Shown piece by piece: positions 30,133 through 40,110 of a stretch of 64,000 nucleotides of DNA. The notes below the pieces were generated by a model that was given only the letters and a program-made list of their open reading frames with translations, searched no databases and was not told the origin of the DNA. Every line of letters begins with the position of its first letter. Position 1 is the stretch's first letter. The DNA comes from Auritidibacter sp. Marseille-P8566 (GTDB lineage Bacteria; Actinomycetota; Actinomycetes; Actinomycetales; Microbacteriaceae), in assembly GCA_945860535.1 (NCBI GenBank), contig CAMAQN010000002.1, forward strand, positions 1 through 64,000, read 5' to 3'. Both the position numbers and the translations under genes were made by a program.

Positions 30133-33018
30133 TTAAGCGAAGTGCTTTTCAAATGCAGTTCTAGCCTTGCGCGTTACCGACAGATAGTTCTCTTCAAGTA
30201 ACTGGGAATCCCCCGGCTGATACTCGAGAATTCTTGCCATTGCGTCGAGCTGGCGAAGATCAGTTGGCAACTGGTCGGTTCTCTTATCGCTGGCTAGCAC
30301 CTCAGCGCTGCGGCATCTTGAGGCAATCAACCATCCGGAGGCTAAGCGCTGGATGTCTTCGGCAGGGATCAAACCCTGGGCTCTTAGAGCCTCCAAGGCT
30401 TCGGAGGTTGAAGTTGTTTGCAAAGCTGGGACCTTGTTGGAGTGCTGCAGTTGCAAGAACTGCACCAGCCACTCAACATCTGAGATGGAACCTCTTCCGA
30501 GCTTTAGATGCCTGGCTGGGTCTGCTCCCTGAGGGAGCCTTTCGGTCTCGACGCGGGCTTTGATACGACGAATTTCAATCAGGTTCGCCTTGGAAATCTC
30601 TTCGGGGTAGCGATAAAGATCGATCAGACCGGTAAATTCCTCCTGAAGATCCTTGGATCCAACTACAACTCTTGCTCGCAATAGAGCTTGGAACTCCCAG
30701 GCGTCAGCCCAGCGCTCGTAGTAGCCGGCATAGCCGGCTACTGAACGCACTCTTGGGCCATTTTTGCCCTCAGGCCTGAGATCCAAATCGAGTTCAAACT
30801 CCAGGAGTGAATCCTTCGAGAGTGAAAGTAGTAGCTGGGAAACTTTCTCTGCTTCAGCCTGAGCAGTTAGCTTGTCAGATTGATAAACCAGCATGCCATC
30901 AGCATCCGATCCAAACCCGAGTTCCATGCCGCCCCAGCGGCCCATGGCGATAACCCCGAAGTCCAGATCTGAGCCGCTTGCTTGCTTAGCGAGTATCACC
31001 ATTGAAATGACGTAAGCGTCAGTTATGGCGGTAAGTCCTTCCGAAATCTGAGCCATTGTTGTTGCTCCCAAGACTGCGGAACTCGCAATACGGAGTATCT
31101 CTCGCCTTCTCACCTGCCTCAGGGCCTCGGAACACTGATCAGGATCAGTTGAGCGTTCGATTATGGCTGACATCTCGTCAACGATCACCTGTCGCTCAAG
31201 CGGCATTAGGGAATCCTCATCGCTGAACCAAACTGACGAATCCGGAATGTGCTCAAGTAGCCGTGCGATAAAAGCGGATGAGGACAGCACTCGCATCAAG
31301 CGTTCCGCCGCTCCCGAGGAATCGCGAAGCATTTTTAGGAACCAGTGGGTCTCACCCAGGCTCTCACTCAATCTCCTGAAAGAGATAAGTGCTCTGTCAG
31401 GGTCTATGCCCTCGGCCATCCATCGCAATAGCACTGGAAGGAGTGTGCGCTGGATTACCGCTCGCCGGGATACGCCGGAGGTGAGAGCGGCGATGTGAGA
31501 AACCGCGCCCTTTGCATCGCTAAAACCTAATGCGCTTAGACGATCAAGAACTTCCTCGTCCGTTAGCTGGACATCGTTAGGGCTCAGAGAAGCCATGGCC
31601 GTCAGAAGCGGACGATAGAAGACGCTGTCATGCAGGGCAGCTACTTCACCGCGAACCCTATTCCAAAGCTCATCAAGGATCGCTGCGGTTAGGCCCATAC
31701 CTCTTGCGATCCGCCTGAGTTCTGAATCATCGAGTGGAATAAGGTGGTCGCGCCGAAGCTTAGAAAGCTGGACACGGTGCTCGATCGCCCTGAGCGTTTG
31801 GTAGTGAGAAGTGAAAACCTCGGCATCGCCTCTGCCAATCAAGCCAGCCTTGCTGAGAGCTTGGATGGCTGACAGGGTGTCGGAAACTCGGACTGATTCG
31901 TCTGTCACACCATGAACCAGCTGCAGTAATTGAGCGGTGAATTCGACATCTCTAAGCCCACCCCGACCGAGCTTGATCTCACGATCTTTCTCACCGGCAG
32001 GAATCAAATCGAGGACTCGCTTGCGCATATTGCGAGCGTTCTCAACGATTCCGGCGCGATTGGTTCGCCCCCAGACCAAGGGTCTAATGACTTGCTCGTA
32101 TTGCCTACCCAAAACTTCGCTTCCCGCCACAAAACGTGCTTTGAGCAGTGCTTGGAACTCCCAGTCCTCAGCCCACTTTTGGTAGTAGCTGAGGTGCGCT
32201 TCGAGTCGACGAACCAAAGCTCCAGACTTTCCCTCGGGTCTGAGGTTTGGGTCCACTTCCCACAGGCCAGGTTCGAGACTTGGTTCCGAGATGATGCGAG
32301 CGAGCTTGGTGGCCAGGCGCGTGCCAATCTCAATGACATTGTCACCCTCGCCGGCGACCACGTAAATTACATCGACGTCCGAGACATAGTTGAGCTCTCT
32401 TGCACCACACTTTCCCATTGCGATGACTGCGAGCTCGGTTGCTTGGATCTCTTCTGGCGTGTAACGAGCCTCTTGAACTATTTCTCGGCGAGCAATCCTC
32501 AACGCTGCCTCTAGAGCGCCCGCCGCCAAGTCGCTTAGCGCAGCAGTTACTGCTTGGATCGGCACTTTGTAGTCCGAGTGACCAAGATCAAAGTCCGCGA
32601 CCCTCACCAGCTGAGTCAGATAAGAGACCTTCAAGGCATCTTGGGACGAGTCATCTAGCAAAAGAAGCTGCTCAGGGGCGGGTATGCGAGCTGGGGCCGC
32701 AAAAAGTGAAAGTAACTGCGGGTGTCTAAGCAGAAAGTCAGATAGGCCATTGCTGGCGGCTAGCACCCTGCAAAGACGCTCAGCCTGATCGTGCTTTGCG
32801 AGAATCTTAGACAAGCCTTTTGGCTCTATTTCCGCTAGCCGAATTAGGGCATCTAAGGCTCGATCCGGAGAGGAGCTTGTCGAGATTGCAGCTAGTGCAC
32901 CGTGACCACGATCTCCAACGAGCTTTACTAGTTGTTCAAGCTTCGGAACGGTTTCGCTTAGCGCTTCAAAACCCAGACGAGCTAACTCGCTAAGCGATGA
33001 GCTTCTAGAATCCACCAT
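30133..33018 (-). CDS. glnE: Bifunctional [glutamine synthetase] adenylyltransferase / adenylyl-removing enzyme
   Basis: VIAMGKCGARELNYVSDVDVIYV, LRPEGKSGALVRRLEAHLSYYQKWAEDWEFQALLKARFVAG, KLGRGGLRDVEFTAQLLQLVHG, and a second domain with GRWGGMELGFGSDADGMLVY. Confidence 0.96.
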   Translation of the reverse strand: MVDSRSSSLSELARLGFEALSETVPKLEQLVKLVGDRGHGALAAISTSSSPDRALDALIRLAEIEPKGLSKILAKHDQAERLCRVLAASNGLSDFLLRHPQLLSLFAAPARIPAPEQLLLLDDSSQDALKVSYLTQLVRVADFDLGHSDYKVPIQAVTAALSDLAAGALEAALRIARREIVQEARYTPEEIQATELAVIAMGKCGARELNYVSDVDVIYVVAGEGDNVIEIGTRLATKLARIISEPSLEPGLWEVDPNLRPEGKSGALVRRLEAHLSYYQKWAEDWEFQALLKARFVAGSEVLGRQYEQVIRPLVWGRTNRAGIVENARNMRKRVLDLIPAGEKDREIKLGRGGLRDVEFTAQLLQLVHGVTDESVRVSDTLSAIQALSKAGLIGRGDAEVFTSHYQTLRAIEHRVQLSKLRRDHLIPLDDSELRRIARGMGLTAAILDELWNRVRGEVAALHDSVFYRPLLTAMASLSPNDVQLTDEEVLDRLSALGFSDAKGAVSHIAALTSGVSRRAVIQRTLLPVLLRWMAEGIDPDRALISFRRLSESLGETHWFLKMLRDSSGAAERLMRVLSSSAFIARLLEHIPDSSVWFSDEDSLMPLERQVIVDEMSAIIERSTDPDQCSEALRQVRRREILRIASSAVLGATTMAQISEGLTAITDAYVISMVILAKQASGSDLDFGVIAMGRWGGMELGFGSDADGMLVYQSDKLTAQAEAEKVSQLLLSLSKDSLLEFELDLDLRPEGKNGPRVRSVAGYAGYYERWADAWEFQALLRARVVVGSKDLQEEFTGLIDLYRYPEEISKANLIEIRRIKARVETERLPQGADPARHLKLGRGSISDVEWLVQFLQLQHSNKVPALQTTSTSEALEALRAQGLIPAEDIQRLASGWLIASRCRSAEVLASDKRTDQLPTDLRQLDAMARILEYQPGDSQLLEENYLSVTRKARTAFEKHFA

Positions 33019-34359
33019 CTAGAGCGTGCGGAGGTTTTGCTCTAGCTCGAATTGGGTTACCTGAGAACGGTAATGTGCCCACTCGTTACGCTTATTTGCA
33101 AGCACGTAGCTGAAAACCGATTCGCCCAAAACCTCTGCGGCAAGTTCGGATGACTCCAGCTTTCTAATGGCGTGATCAAGTGATTGTGGCAATGCTTCAA
33201 TTCCCATAGCGCGGCGTTCCATGTCGCTAAGAGACCAAACATCGTCCTCAGTCTCAGGTGATAACTCGTAGCCCTCTTCGATGCCCTTCAAGCCAGCTGA
33301 AAGCAGCAGAGCGTAGGCAAGGTAAGGGTTGGCAGCGGAATCCATTGCGCGATACTCGATGCGAGTGCTCTGACTCTTCTCAGGTTTGTGCAGTGGAACG
33401 CGAATCAGGGCGGAACGGTTGTTGTGGCCCCAGCTAACGTAGCTAGGAGCCTCTCCGCCACCCCACAGGCGCTTGTAGCTGTTTACGTACTGGTTGGTGA
33501 CCAAAGTCAACTCCGGGGCGTGACGAAGGATGCCAGCTATGAACTGACGTGCGACGTTGCTCAGGTGGTACTTGGCGGCTGGGTCAAAGAACGCGTTGCG
33601 GTCACCCTCAAACAGCGAGAAGTGAGTGTGCATACCCGAACCCGGGTGGTTGGTAAAAGGCTTTGGCATAAAGGTGGCGTAGACACCCTGCTCGATAGCA
33701 ACTTCCTTGACTACCGTTCTAAAGGTCATGATGTTGTCGGCCATCGAAAGCGCATCGGCGTAACGAAGGTCGATTTCGTTCTGCCCGGGACCGCCCTCGT
33801 GGTGGCTGAACTCAACAGAAATACCAAGCTGCTCAAGCATCGTCACTGCGCGACGACGGAAGTCGTGCGCAGTTCCACCTGGGACATTGTCAAAGTATCC
33901 GGCGGTATCAACCGGAACAGGTAGACCGTTTGCATCAAGCTCTGGGCTTTTCAGAAGGTAAAACTCAATCTCAGGGTGGACATAGAAGCTAAAGCCCATC
34001 TTGGCGGCCTTGTCCAATGCACGACGAAGCACGTTTCTAGGGTCCGCTGCTGCTGGCTTGCCGTCAGGGGTTGCGACATCGCAAAACATACGAGCGGCTG
34101 GGTCTACGGTTCCGCGCCACGGGAGAATCTGGAAGGTTGATGGGTCTGGCATAGCCAGCATGTCCGCTTCGCTAGTTCTAGCTAATCCCTCGATGGCCGA
34201 GCCATCAAAACCAATGCCCTCGGCGAAGGCTCCCTCGATTTCGGCAGGTGCCACGGCGACCGACTTTAGGGTGCCGGCGACGTCGGTAAACCATAGTCGG
34301 ATGAACTTCACGCCACGCTCTTCAATGGTGCGAAGTACGAACTCTTGCTGCTTGTCCAT
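33019..34359 (-). CDS. glnA2: Glutamine synthetase family protein (GlnA2-like)
   Basis: MDKQQEFVLRTIEERGVKFIRLWFTDVAGTLKSVAVAPAEIE...PGSGMHTHFSLFE...EAPSYVSWGHNNRSALIRVP. Lacks the LYxLPPEE adenylylation segment (DDVWSLSDMERRAMG instead). Confidence 0.93.
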   Translation of the reverse strand: MDKQQEFVLRTIEERGVKFIRLWFTDVAGTLKSVAVAPAEIEGAFAEGIGFDGSAIEGLARTSEADMLAMPDPSTFQILPWRGTVDPAARMFCDVATPDGKPAAADPRNVLRRALDKAAKMGFSFYVHPEIEFYLLKSPELDANGLPVPVDTAGYFDNVPGGTAHDFRRRAVTMLEQLGISVEFSHHEGGPGQNEIDLRYADALSMADNIMTFRTVVKEVAIEQGVYATFMPKPFTNHPGSGMHTHFSLFEGDRNAFFDPAAKYHLSNVARQFIAGILRHAPELTLVTNQYVNSYKRLWGGGEAPSYVSWGHNNRSALIRVPLHKPEKSQSTRIEYRAMDSAANPYLAYALLLSAGLKGIEEGYELSPETEDDVWSLSDMERRAMGIEALPQSLDHAIRKLESSELAAEVLGESVFSYVLANKRNEWAHYRSQVTQFELEQNLRTL

Positions 34360-34388
34360 TAGACCTCCTGCTACTAGCTAATAGGCTA

Positions 34389-36005
34389 GTGGCTGTGCCA
34401 GAAATAAAAGTGGGTTTAGCGCAGACAAACCCGGTCGTAGGAGACTACGAAAACAACGCTGCTGTGATCCACAGCATGATGGCTCAAGCGCACTCAGAGG
34501 GGCTTGACCTTATTGTTTTTGGAGAGCTGGCACTCAATGGCTACCCGCTTGGAGACCTTAGCTACCGCAGGGATGTAATCCAAGCCGGGCAGCGGTCCCT
34601 AGAGCAGTTGATAGCAAAGTCCCAAGCCTTTCCTACCCTTACGATCGTGCTTGGTCACGCTGCGCTGAGTGCTACTGGACACTCCAGCATCCAATCTTCC
34701 GATGCCATCGCAACCAACAGCGCATCTGTGTTTAGCCAAGGAAAGCTGATTGGCCGCTACGACAAACAAAAACTTCCAAACTACGACGTCTTCGATGACT
34801 GGAGGAACTTCATCCCCGGCAACAGCGAACTGGTTTTTGATGTCGCGGGAACCAAGTGTGCAATAGCTATATGCGAGGACATTTGGGATGAGAATCCAGC
34901 TCGACCGGAAAAACTGAAGGGGCTCGGTGTCGAGCTTCTCATCGTGCCAAATGGTTCACCGTACACTCGCGAAAAGAGCCAGCAGCGTAGGGTCGCGGCT
35001 AAAGGATTTGCTCAAGGCATGAGCCTCGCCTATGTGAATCTGGCCGGTGGTCAAGACGAGCTGGTTTTTGATGGCGATAGCTTCCTGATTGATGAAGCCG
35101 GCAATGAGATTGTGACAGCTGGGTTGAACCCTGGGCTCTATGGCAGATTCAATACTTCACCTGCAGACAAAGATGTCTACACCCGGCTTTTTGATGTTTT
35201 GGTTATTGGACTTAGGGACTACCTGCAAAAAACAGGTCAGCGCAAAGTAGTTCTTGGCCTGAGTGGTGGTATTGACTCCGCGCTCTGCGCAGCAATTGCC
35301 AAGGAAGCTGTTGGAGCGGAAAACGTAACCGGTGTGCTTTTGCCATCTCGATACTCATCTGATCACTCGCTCAGTGATGCTAGGGAACTTTCCCAAAACC
35401 TAGGTATCGAGCATCGCACTATTGAGATCGATGCAGCTCACAAGGCCTTTGAGTCAAGCCTTAAGCTCAGTGATCTTGCACAGGAGAACATTCAAGCCAG
35501 AATCAGGGCCGTGATCCTGATGGGTATTTCAAACTCCGAGGGTCATCTTCTTATTTCGACGGGAAACAAGTCCGAGGTAGCGGTTGGCTACAGCACAATG
35601 TATGGGGACGCAGCTGGTGGATTCGCTCCCATCAAAGATGTTTACAAGACAGATGTTTGGAAACTTGCCGAGACCTACAACCAAATCCGAGGCTTCGATG
35701 CGATTCCTAGAAATTCGATCACGAAGGCCCCTAGCGCAGAGCTAAGACCGGGTCAGCTGGATCAGGACTCCCTCCCCGACTACAAACTCTTGGATGCCAT
35801 TTTGGCGCTTCTAATTGAGGGCAAGCTCACTGTTGCCGAGATCGTAAATCAAGGATTCGACGCCCAGACGGTGGCAAAGATTGACGGCATGGTTAGGGCT
35901 TCAGAGTGGAAGCGATCCCAGGGCGCAATTGGCACCAAGACAACTTCTATTGCCTTTGGTCGTGGCCGCAGAGTTCCGCTCACCACTAGATTTGGTGAGC
36001 TATGA
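34389..36005 (+). CDS. nadE: Glutamine-dependent NAD+ synthetase
   Basis: N-terminal nitrilase-like domain (LIVFGELALNGYPLGDL, GRYDKQKLPNYDVFDDWRNF, CAIAICEDIWDE) and C-terminal LGLSGGIDSALCAAIA. Confidence 0.95.
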   Translation: MAVPEIKVGLAQTNPVVGDYENNAAVIHSMMAQAHSEGLDLIVFGELALNGYPLGDLSYRRDVIQAGQRSLEQLIAKSQAFPTLTIVLGHAALSATGHSSIQSSDAIATNSASVFSQGKLIGRYDKQKLPNYDVFDDWRNFIPGNSELVFDVAGTKCAIAICEDIWDENPARPEKLKGLGVELLIVPNGSPYTREKSQQRRVAAKGFAQGMSLAYVNLAGGQDELVFDGDSFLIDEAGNEIVTAGLNPGLYGRFNTSPADKDVYTRLFDVLVIGLRDYLQKTGQRKVVLGLSGGIDSALCAAIAKEAVGAENVTGVLLPSRYSSDHSLSDARELSQNLGIEHRTIEIDAAHKAFESSLKLSDLAQENIQARIRAVILMGISNSEGHLLISTGNKSEVAVGYSTMYGDAAGGFAPIKDVYKTDVWKLAETYNQIRGFDAIPRNSITKAPSAELRPGQLDQDSLPDYKLLDAILALLIEGKLTVAEIVNQGFDAQTVAKIDGMVRASEWKRSQGAIGTKTTSIAFGRGRRVPLTTRFGEL

Positions 36006-36787
36006 AAATTAGAACTTCCACGCTTTTAGCCCTGAAGCAAAAGGGTCAGCGTTTCTCCTGCCTAACAAGCTACGACGCACTAACCGCAGAGATCTTTGAT
36101 GAGGCTGGTATCGAAGTGATTTTGGTGGGAGATTCCGCGAGCAATACCGTGCTGGCGAATTACGGAACCGTTCCAATAACCCTGGATGAGATGTTGATCT
36201 TCGGTCGCGCTGTTTCAAGAAGTGCTAAAGACGCATTGGTCGTTCTCGACATGCCTTTTGGGAGCTACGAGATCTCAGCCCTCCAGGCTGTTGAAAACGG
36301 GATCAGGGCGATGAAGGAATCCGGTGCTGCGGCGATAAAACTTGAGGGTGCCCGCACCGAGCAGATCAAGGCTCTCGTCGATGCTGGCATTCCAGTAATG
36401 GGTCACGTCGGCTTCACTCCCCAGTCGGTCCATGCCCTTGGTGGCTTCAAGGTTCAAGGACGAGGAGATGGCGGAGACGACATTCTGAGAGACTGCCTGG
36501 CTATCCAGCAGGCTGGTGCTTTTGCCGTGGTACTTGAAATGGTCCCCGCTGATCTTGCCGAGCGCGTCACCAAAGAGCTAAGCATTCCAACTATCGGGAT
36601 TGGAGCAGGCAACAAGACTGACGCTCAGATCTTGGTCTGGACGGACTTTGCAGGTCTGGGAGACAAAGCGCCATCATTTGCGAAGCAATATCTCAACCTT
36701 CGTCAAGACCTTTCAAACGCTGCGGTGAACTATCGCAGTGAGGTCCTAAATGGCGAGTTTCCAACCGCTGAGCAAAGCTTTAGCTAG
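36002..36787 (+). CDS. panB: 3-methyl-2-oxobutanoate hydroxymethyltransferase
   Basis: TSYDALTAEIFDEAGIEVILVGDSASNTVLANYGTVPITLDEM, VMGHVGFTPQSVHALGGFKVQGR, ELSIPTIGIGAG. Confidence 0.95.
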   Translation: MKIRTSTLLALKQKGQRFSCLTSYDALTAEIFDEAGIEVILVGDSASNTVLANYGTVPITLDEMLIFGRAVSRSAKDALVVLDMPFGSYEISALQAVENGIRAMKESGAAAIKLEGARTEQIKALVDAGIPVMGHVGFTPQSVHALGGFKVQGRGDGGDDILRDCLAIQQAGAFAVVLEMVPADLAERVTKELSIPTIGIGAGNKTDAQILVWTDFAGLGDKAPSFAKQYLNLRQDLSNAAVNYRSEVLNGEFPTAEQSFS

Positions 36788-36968
36788 TCCACTTATCTGA
36801 GGACTCGTCCTCTTTACGAAGCGCTGCTGCTCGCCTGGAGATAATTTCGACTGCGTTCTTAGCCTCTTGCATAGTGGCAAATGGGCCAAGTCGATCTAGC
36901 GATAGCGACTGCTTACCAATTTCGACCTCTTGGGTCTTGGTATTGAACCAATATTCGTCTTTCGCCAT
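36780..36968 (-). CDS. Small SPOR-like actinobacterial protein
   Basis: DEYWFNTKTQEVEIGKQSLSLDRLGPFATMQEAKNAVEIISRRAAA matches the short YWFNxKTxxVExG...LGPYxTxEEA family, divergent from map. Confidence 0.75.
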   Translation of the reverse strand: MAKDEYWFNTKTQEVEIGKQSLSLDRLGPFATMQEAKNAVEIISRRAAALRKEDESSDKWTS

Positions 36969-37005
36969 GGTCTGAGCCTAGTAAAGCAAGAATGAAAATA
37001 GAATC

Positions 37006-37875
37006 GTGCTCATGCCAAAAGACAAAAATGGAAATCTTGTGCCCGGGAGGCTATCCCCCGCCAGAGCCGTACCTAATGGCATCGCAAGACCCGAGTATGT
37101 CGGGAAGTCCGGCCCTGCACCCCATATCGGTGGCGATAAGTACGACCAAGAAACCATCCAGCGCATCAGAATCGCCTCAAAGATTGCTGCCCAGGCTCTC
37201 AATTTGGTTTTAGAGAGCGCAAAGCCAGGCATGACGACCGATGACCTGGACCGAATTGGCCACGATTTTCTGATCTCGCAAAACGCCTACCCCTCAACTT
37301 TGGGATATCGCGGTTTTCCAAAATCACTTTGCAGTTCCATGAATGAGATCATCTGTCACGGAATACCAGATGACACGGTTTTGGAAGATGGAGATCTCCT
37401 AAACATCGACATCTCAGCGTTTATTGGCGGAGTCCACGGCGATACCAACGGCACGGTTTTGATTGGTGAGGGTTCCGAAGAGTTGGCAAATTTGATTTCC
37501 CGAACCAAGGAGGCAATGGATCGCGGAATTAGCGCGGCCATGCCAGGTCGACAGGTAAACATCATCGGAAGGGCAATTCAAACCTATGCCAAGCGCTTCA
37601 ACTATGGAGTGGTGAAAGAATTCACCGGCCACGGCGTCGGCCCAAGCTTCCACACCGGTTTGATAATCCCGCACTATGACGAACCTGAATACGACACTTT
37701 GATTGAAGTTGGGATGGTCTTCACGGTTGAACCAATGATTACCTTGGGAACCGCGGATTGGGACATGTGGCAGGACGGCTGGACCGTCACCACAAAAGAC
37801 AAGCAACACACCGCACAGTTTGAACACACCATCTTGATTACCGAAGATGGTCCAGAAATCCTTACGGAGGCATAA
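37006..37875 (+). CDS. map: Type I methionine aminopeptidase
   Basis: YPSTLGYRGFPKSLCSSMNEIICHGIPDDTVLEDGDLLNIDISAFIGGVHGDTNGT, EFTGHGVGPSFHTGLIIPHY, GMVFTVEPMI. Confidence 0.95.
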   Translation: MLMPKDKNGNLVPGRLSPARAVPNGIARPEYVGKSGPAPHIGGDKYDQETIQRIRIASKIAAQALNLVLESAKPGMTTDDLDRIGHDFLISQNAYPSTLGYRGFPKSLCSSMNEIICHGIPDDTVLEDGDLLNIDISAFIGGVHGDTNGTVLIGEGSEELANLISRTKEAMDRGISAAMPGRQVNIIGRAIQTYAKRFNYGVVKEFTGHGVGPSFHTGLIIPHYDEPEYDTLIEVGMVFTVEPMITLGTADWDMWQDGWTVTTKDKQHTAQFEHTILITEDGPEILTEA

Positions 37876-38634
37876 GTGGGAAAAAGAGCAATTGGAATTG
37901 ACATTGGTGGCACGGGCATCAAAGCCGCCATCGTTGACATCAAGCGAGGCGAACTGGTCTCCGAGCGAATTCGTGTCGAAACCCCCGCCGGTGGCGAGCC
38001 AGAAGACATCGCGGAGGCCTGCAAATCCATAATCGATTCACTTGGCGTATCCCACAGAAACTACCCGGTTGGTATTTGCTTCCCCGCGGTGGTCAAGCAC
38101 GGCTTCACCCAATCCGCGGCAAATGTCTCTAAGCGCTGGATTGGCCTCAACGCAGACGAGCTGTTTGACAAGGCTCTCAATCGCCACACCCACGTCATAA
38201 ACGACGCAGATGCTGCAGGTTTAGCGGAGGTTAAGTTCGGAGCGGGTAGGGGCTCTCACGGACTTACCATCATGACAACACTTGGCACCGGCATTGGAAC
38301 CGCCCTGTTCTACAAAGGTGTACTAATTCCAAACGCAGAGCTTGGCCACCTTGAAATCGAAGGCGTCGACTACGAAACCCAGGCTGCTTACAGCGCTATG
38401 GAGCGAGATGGGCTTTCTTTTGAGCAATGGGCTGAGCGCTTGCAGAAGTACTACTCCACGCTTGAGCGTCTACTAGTCCCGGATCTATTCATTGTTGGTG
38501 GTGGTGTCTCTAAGAACCACGAGAAATTCCTGCCGCTACTGAACCTGAAAACCAAAATTGTGCCAGCCACCACCAAGAATTCAGCGGGCATTATTGGAGC
38601 AGCATCGCTGGCATACGCGTCCAGCGAAGATTAG
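37876..38634 (+). CDS. ppgK: Polyphosphate glucokinase (ROK family)
   Basis: IGIDIGGTGIKAAIVDIKRGELVSERIRVETP, VINDADAAGLAEVKFGAG, MTTLGTGIGTALFYKGVLIPNAELGHLEI, DLFIVGGGVSKNHEKFLP; GTG start. Confidence 0.93.
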   Translation: MGKRAIGIDIGGTGIKAAIVDIKRGELVSERIRVETPAGGEPEDIAEACKSIIDSLGVSHRNYPVGICFPAVVKHGFTQSAANVSKRWIGLNADELFDKALNRHTHVINDADAAGLAEVKFGAGRGSHGLTIMTTLGTGIGTALFYKGVLIPNAELGHLEIEGVDYETQAAYSAMERDGLSFEQWAERLQKYYSTLERLLVPDLFIVGGGVSKNHEKFLPLLNLKTKIVPATTKNSAGIIGAASLAYASSED

Positions 38635-38635
38635 T

Positions 38636-38967
38636 AGATGGGTCAACCGATACGCCGGGTTCTGTCGTGGACGATCATCTATCTCGACTTGCAATTGCTC
38701 ACAAGTTCTAGCGACCTACCCGAAGGCTAAGCGAGCAGCTCATAGCGCCTTCTGCTTGGTCTTGCTCCCGATGAGGTTTACATAGCCAGCACAGTCACCT
38801 GCACTGCTGGTGGTCTCTTACACCACCGTTTCACCCTTACCCTTGCGGGCGGTTTACTTTCTGTTGCACTATCCCTCGGATTACTCCGGGTGGGCGTTAC
38901 CCACCATCGTGCTCTTTGGAGCCCGGACGTTCCTCGACTATGTCGCGACCGCCTGGTTGACCCATCT
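38636..38967 (-). ncRNA. rnpB: RNase P RNA (bacterial type A)
   Basis: Reverse complement contains GAGGAACGTCCGGGCTCC (P4/CR-I), the GGGTGAAACGGTGGTGTAAGAGACCACC L15/CCA-binding-type motif, and ACAGAACCCGGCGTATCGGTTGACCCATCT (3' P4/P1) pairing with 5' AGATGGGTCAACC. Confidence 0.93.
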
Positions 38968-38976
38968 AGCTAAAGC

Positions 38977-40110
38977 CTACTTAGTTGGCAGATGTTGGCA
39001 AGAATTAATTACAAAGACCTCTGCAAAGTTTGGACCGAAGTAACGAACAACCGAAACCGAGGCCGGAGCAAACTGCAGGGTCCAACTCAGCGAATTTGGG
39101 CCTGAGAGCGCATGCCTGAGGATTACTCGAAGCGGCATCATGTGGCTAACAATCGCTACGGTCTGGCCATTGAACTCCGTGATTGCCTCAGTAAGTGCAG
39201 ACCTAACCCTAAGTTCAAGATCATCAACCGACTCTCCCTGGGGCGGCTTCGCGCTCATAGATCCTCGCCAGTTGGAGATCTCTTGAGCGCTGGATGCTTC
39301 CTTCTCAGCTATCGAGTGACCTTCCCAATCACCAAATCCAATCTCCTTGAATCTGGCATCGGCCTCCATGCCGACTTCAAAGTGCTTTGCAACTGCGGTC
39401 GCGGTTTGCGTGGCACGAAGCTGCGGGGAATGTAGCACCTTTGATATCGTCCCTAAACCGAAGCGCGCCAACAGTTCGTCTGCCTCCTTTGAGGCAAGCT
39501 CAGCTTCCAGGAAACCTAGTTCGCTGAGCGTAGGATCCTCACCGCTACTGCCGCTTATAAGGTTCGACTCGGTGAGCTGAGTGTGCCCGTGTCGGATCAG
39601 TACGAAAGTTGTGGGTTCAATACTTTGTCTTGGCGAGCGGATGCTCTTGGGCTGGATTGAGCTGAGGGATAGCTCCACTGAGTCTCCGAAATCCCCCTCA
39701 TCCAAGGCACGATTGGCAGCGGCATCCGCAGCCGAATTCTGCTCCCTGGGGACCCACTGCAATTCAACCGAGAGATTTCGCATTATCCGAATTGCCTCGT
39801 GGGCCAATTCTCTGAGCTCGGGGTGCTTGATCTGCCAGCGGCCGCTTAGTTGCTCGACAACCAACTTCGAATCCATCCTGACCAACACCTTGGAACCTGG
39901 CCAGTTCGTCTCGATGTGTCTAAGACCTGCGATTACTGCTTGGTACTCGGCGTAATTGTTGGTCCTGATTCCAAGGTTCTCACCAAGTTCAGCAATGACA
40001 GCGCCTGAGTTGTCGTACACAATTGCCCCATATGCTGCTGGCCCTGGGTTACCTCGAGAGGCCCCATCGGCATAGAGGACGAAGTTCATCGAATCAGAAT
40101 CGCCTGGCAC
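38977..40110 (-). CDS. Bifunctional RNase HI / histidine phosphatase (CobC-like) fusion
   Basis: RNase HI motifs (YADGASRGNPGPAAYG, NNYAEYQAVIAGL, VRMDSKLVVEQLSG, REQNSAADAAANRAL) followed by a phosphatase domain (LIRHGHTQLTES...). Confidence 0.93.
   Translation of the reverse strand: MPGDSDSMNFVLYADGASRGNPGPAAYGAIVYDNSGAVIAELGENLGIRTNNYAEYQAVIAGLRHIETNWPGSKVLVRMDSKLVVEQLSGRWQIKHPELRELAHEAIRIMRNLSVELQWVPREQNSAADAAANRALDEGDFGDSVELSLSSIQPKSIRSPRQSIEPTTFVLIRHGHTQLTESNLISGSSGEDPTLSELGFLEAELASKEADELLARFGLGTISKVLHSPQLRATQTATAVAKHFEVGMEADARFKEIGFGDWEGHSIAEKEASSAQEISNWRGSMSAKPPQGESVDDLELRVRSALTEAITEFNGQTVAIVSHMMPLRVILRHALSGPNSLSWTLQFAPASVSVVRYFGPNFAEVFVINSCQHLPTK

Noticed and set aside
31930-32514. 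194-aa ORF antisense to glnE
   Set aside because: Opposite strand of a conserved glnE region; no recognisable protein motifs.
33388-33924. 178-aa ORF antisense to glnA2
   Set aside because: Opposite strand of conserved glutamine synthetase coding sequence; codon-bias shadow ORF.
38558-39043. Short plus-strand ORFs across 38558-39043
   Set aside because: They fall on the complement of rnpB, a structured RNA gene.
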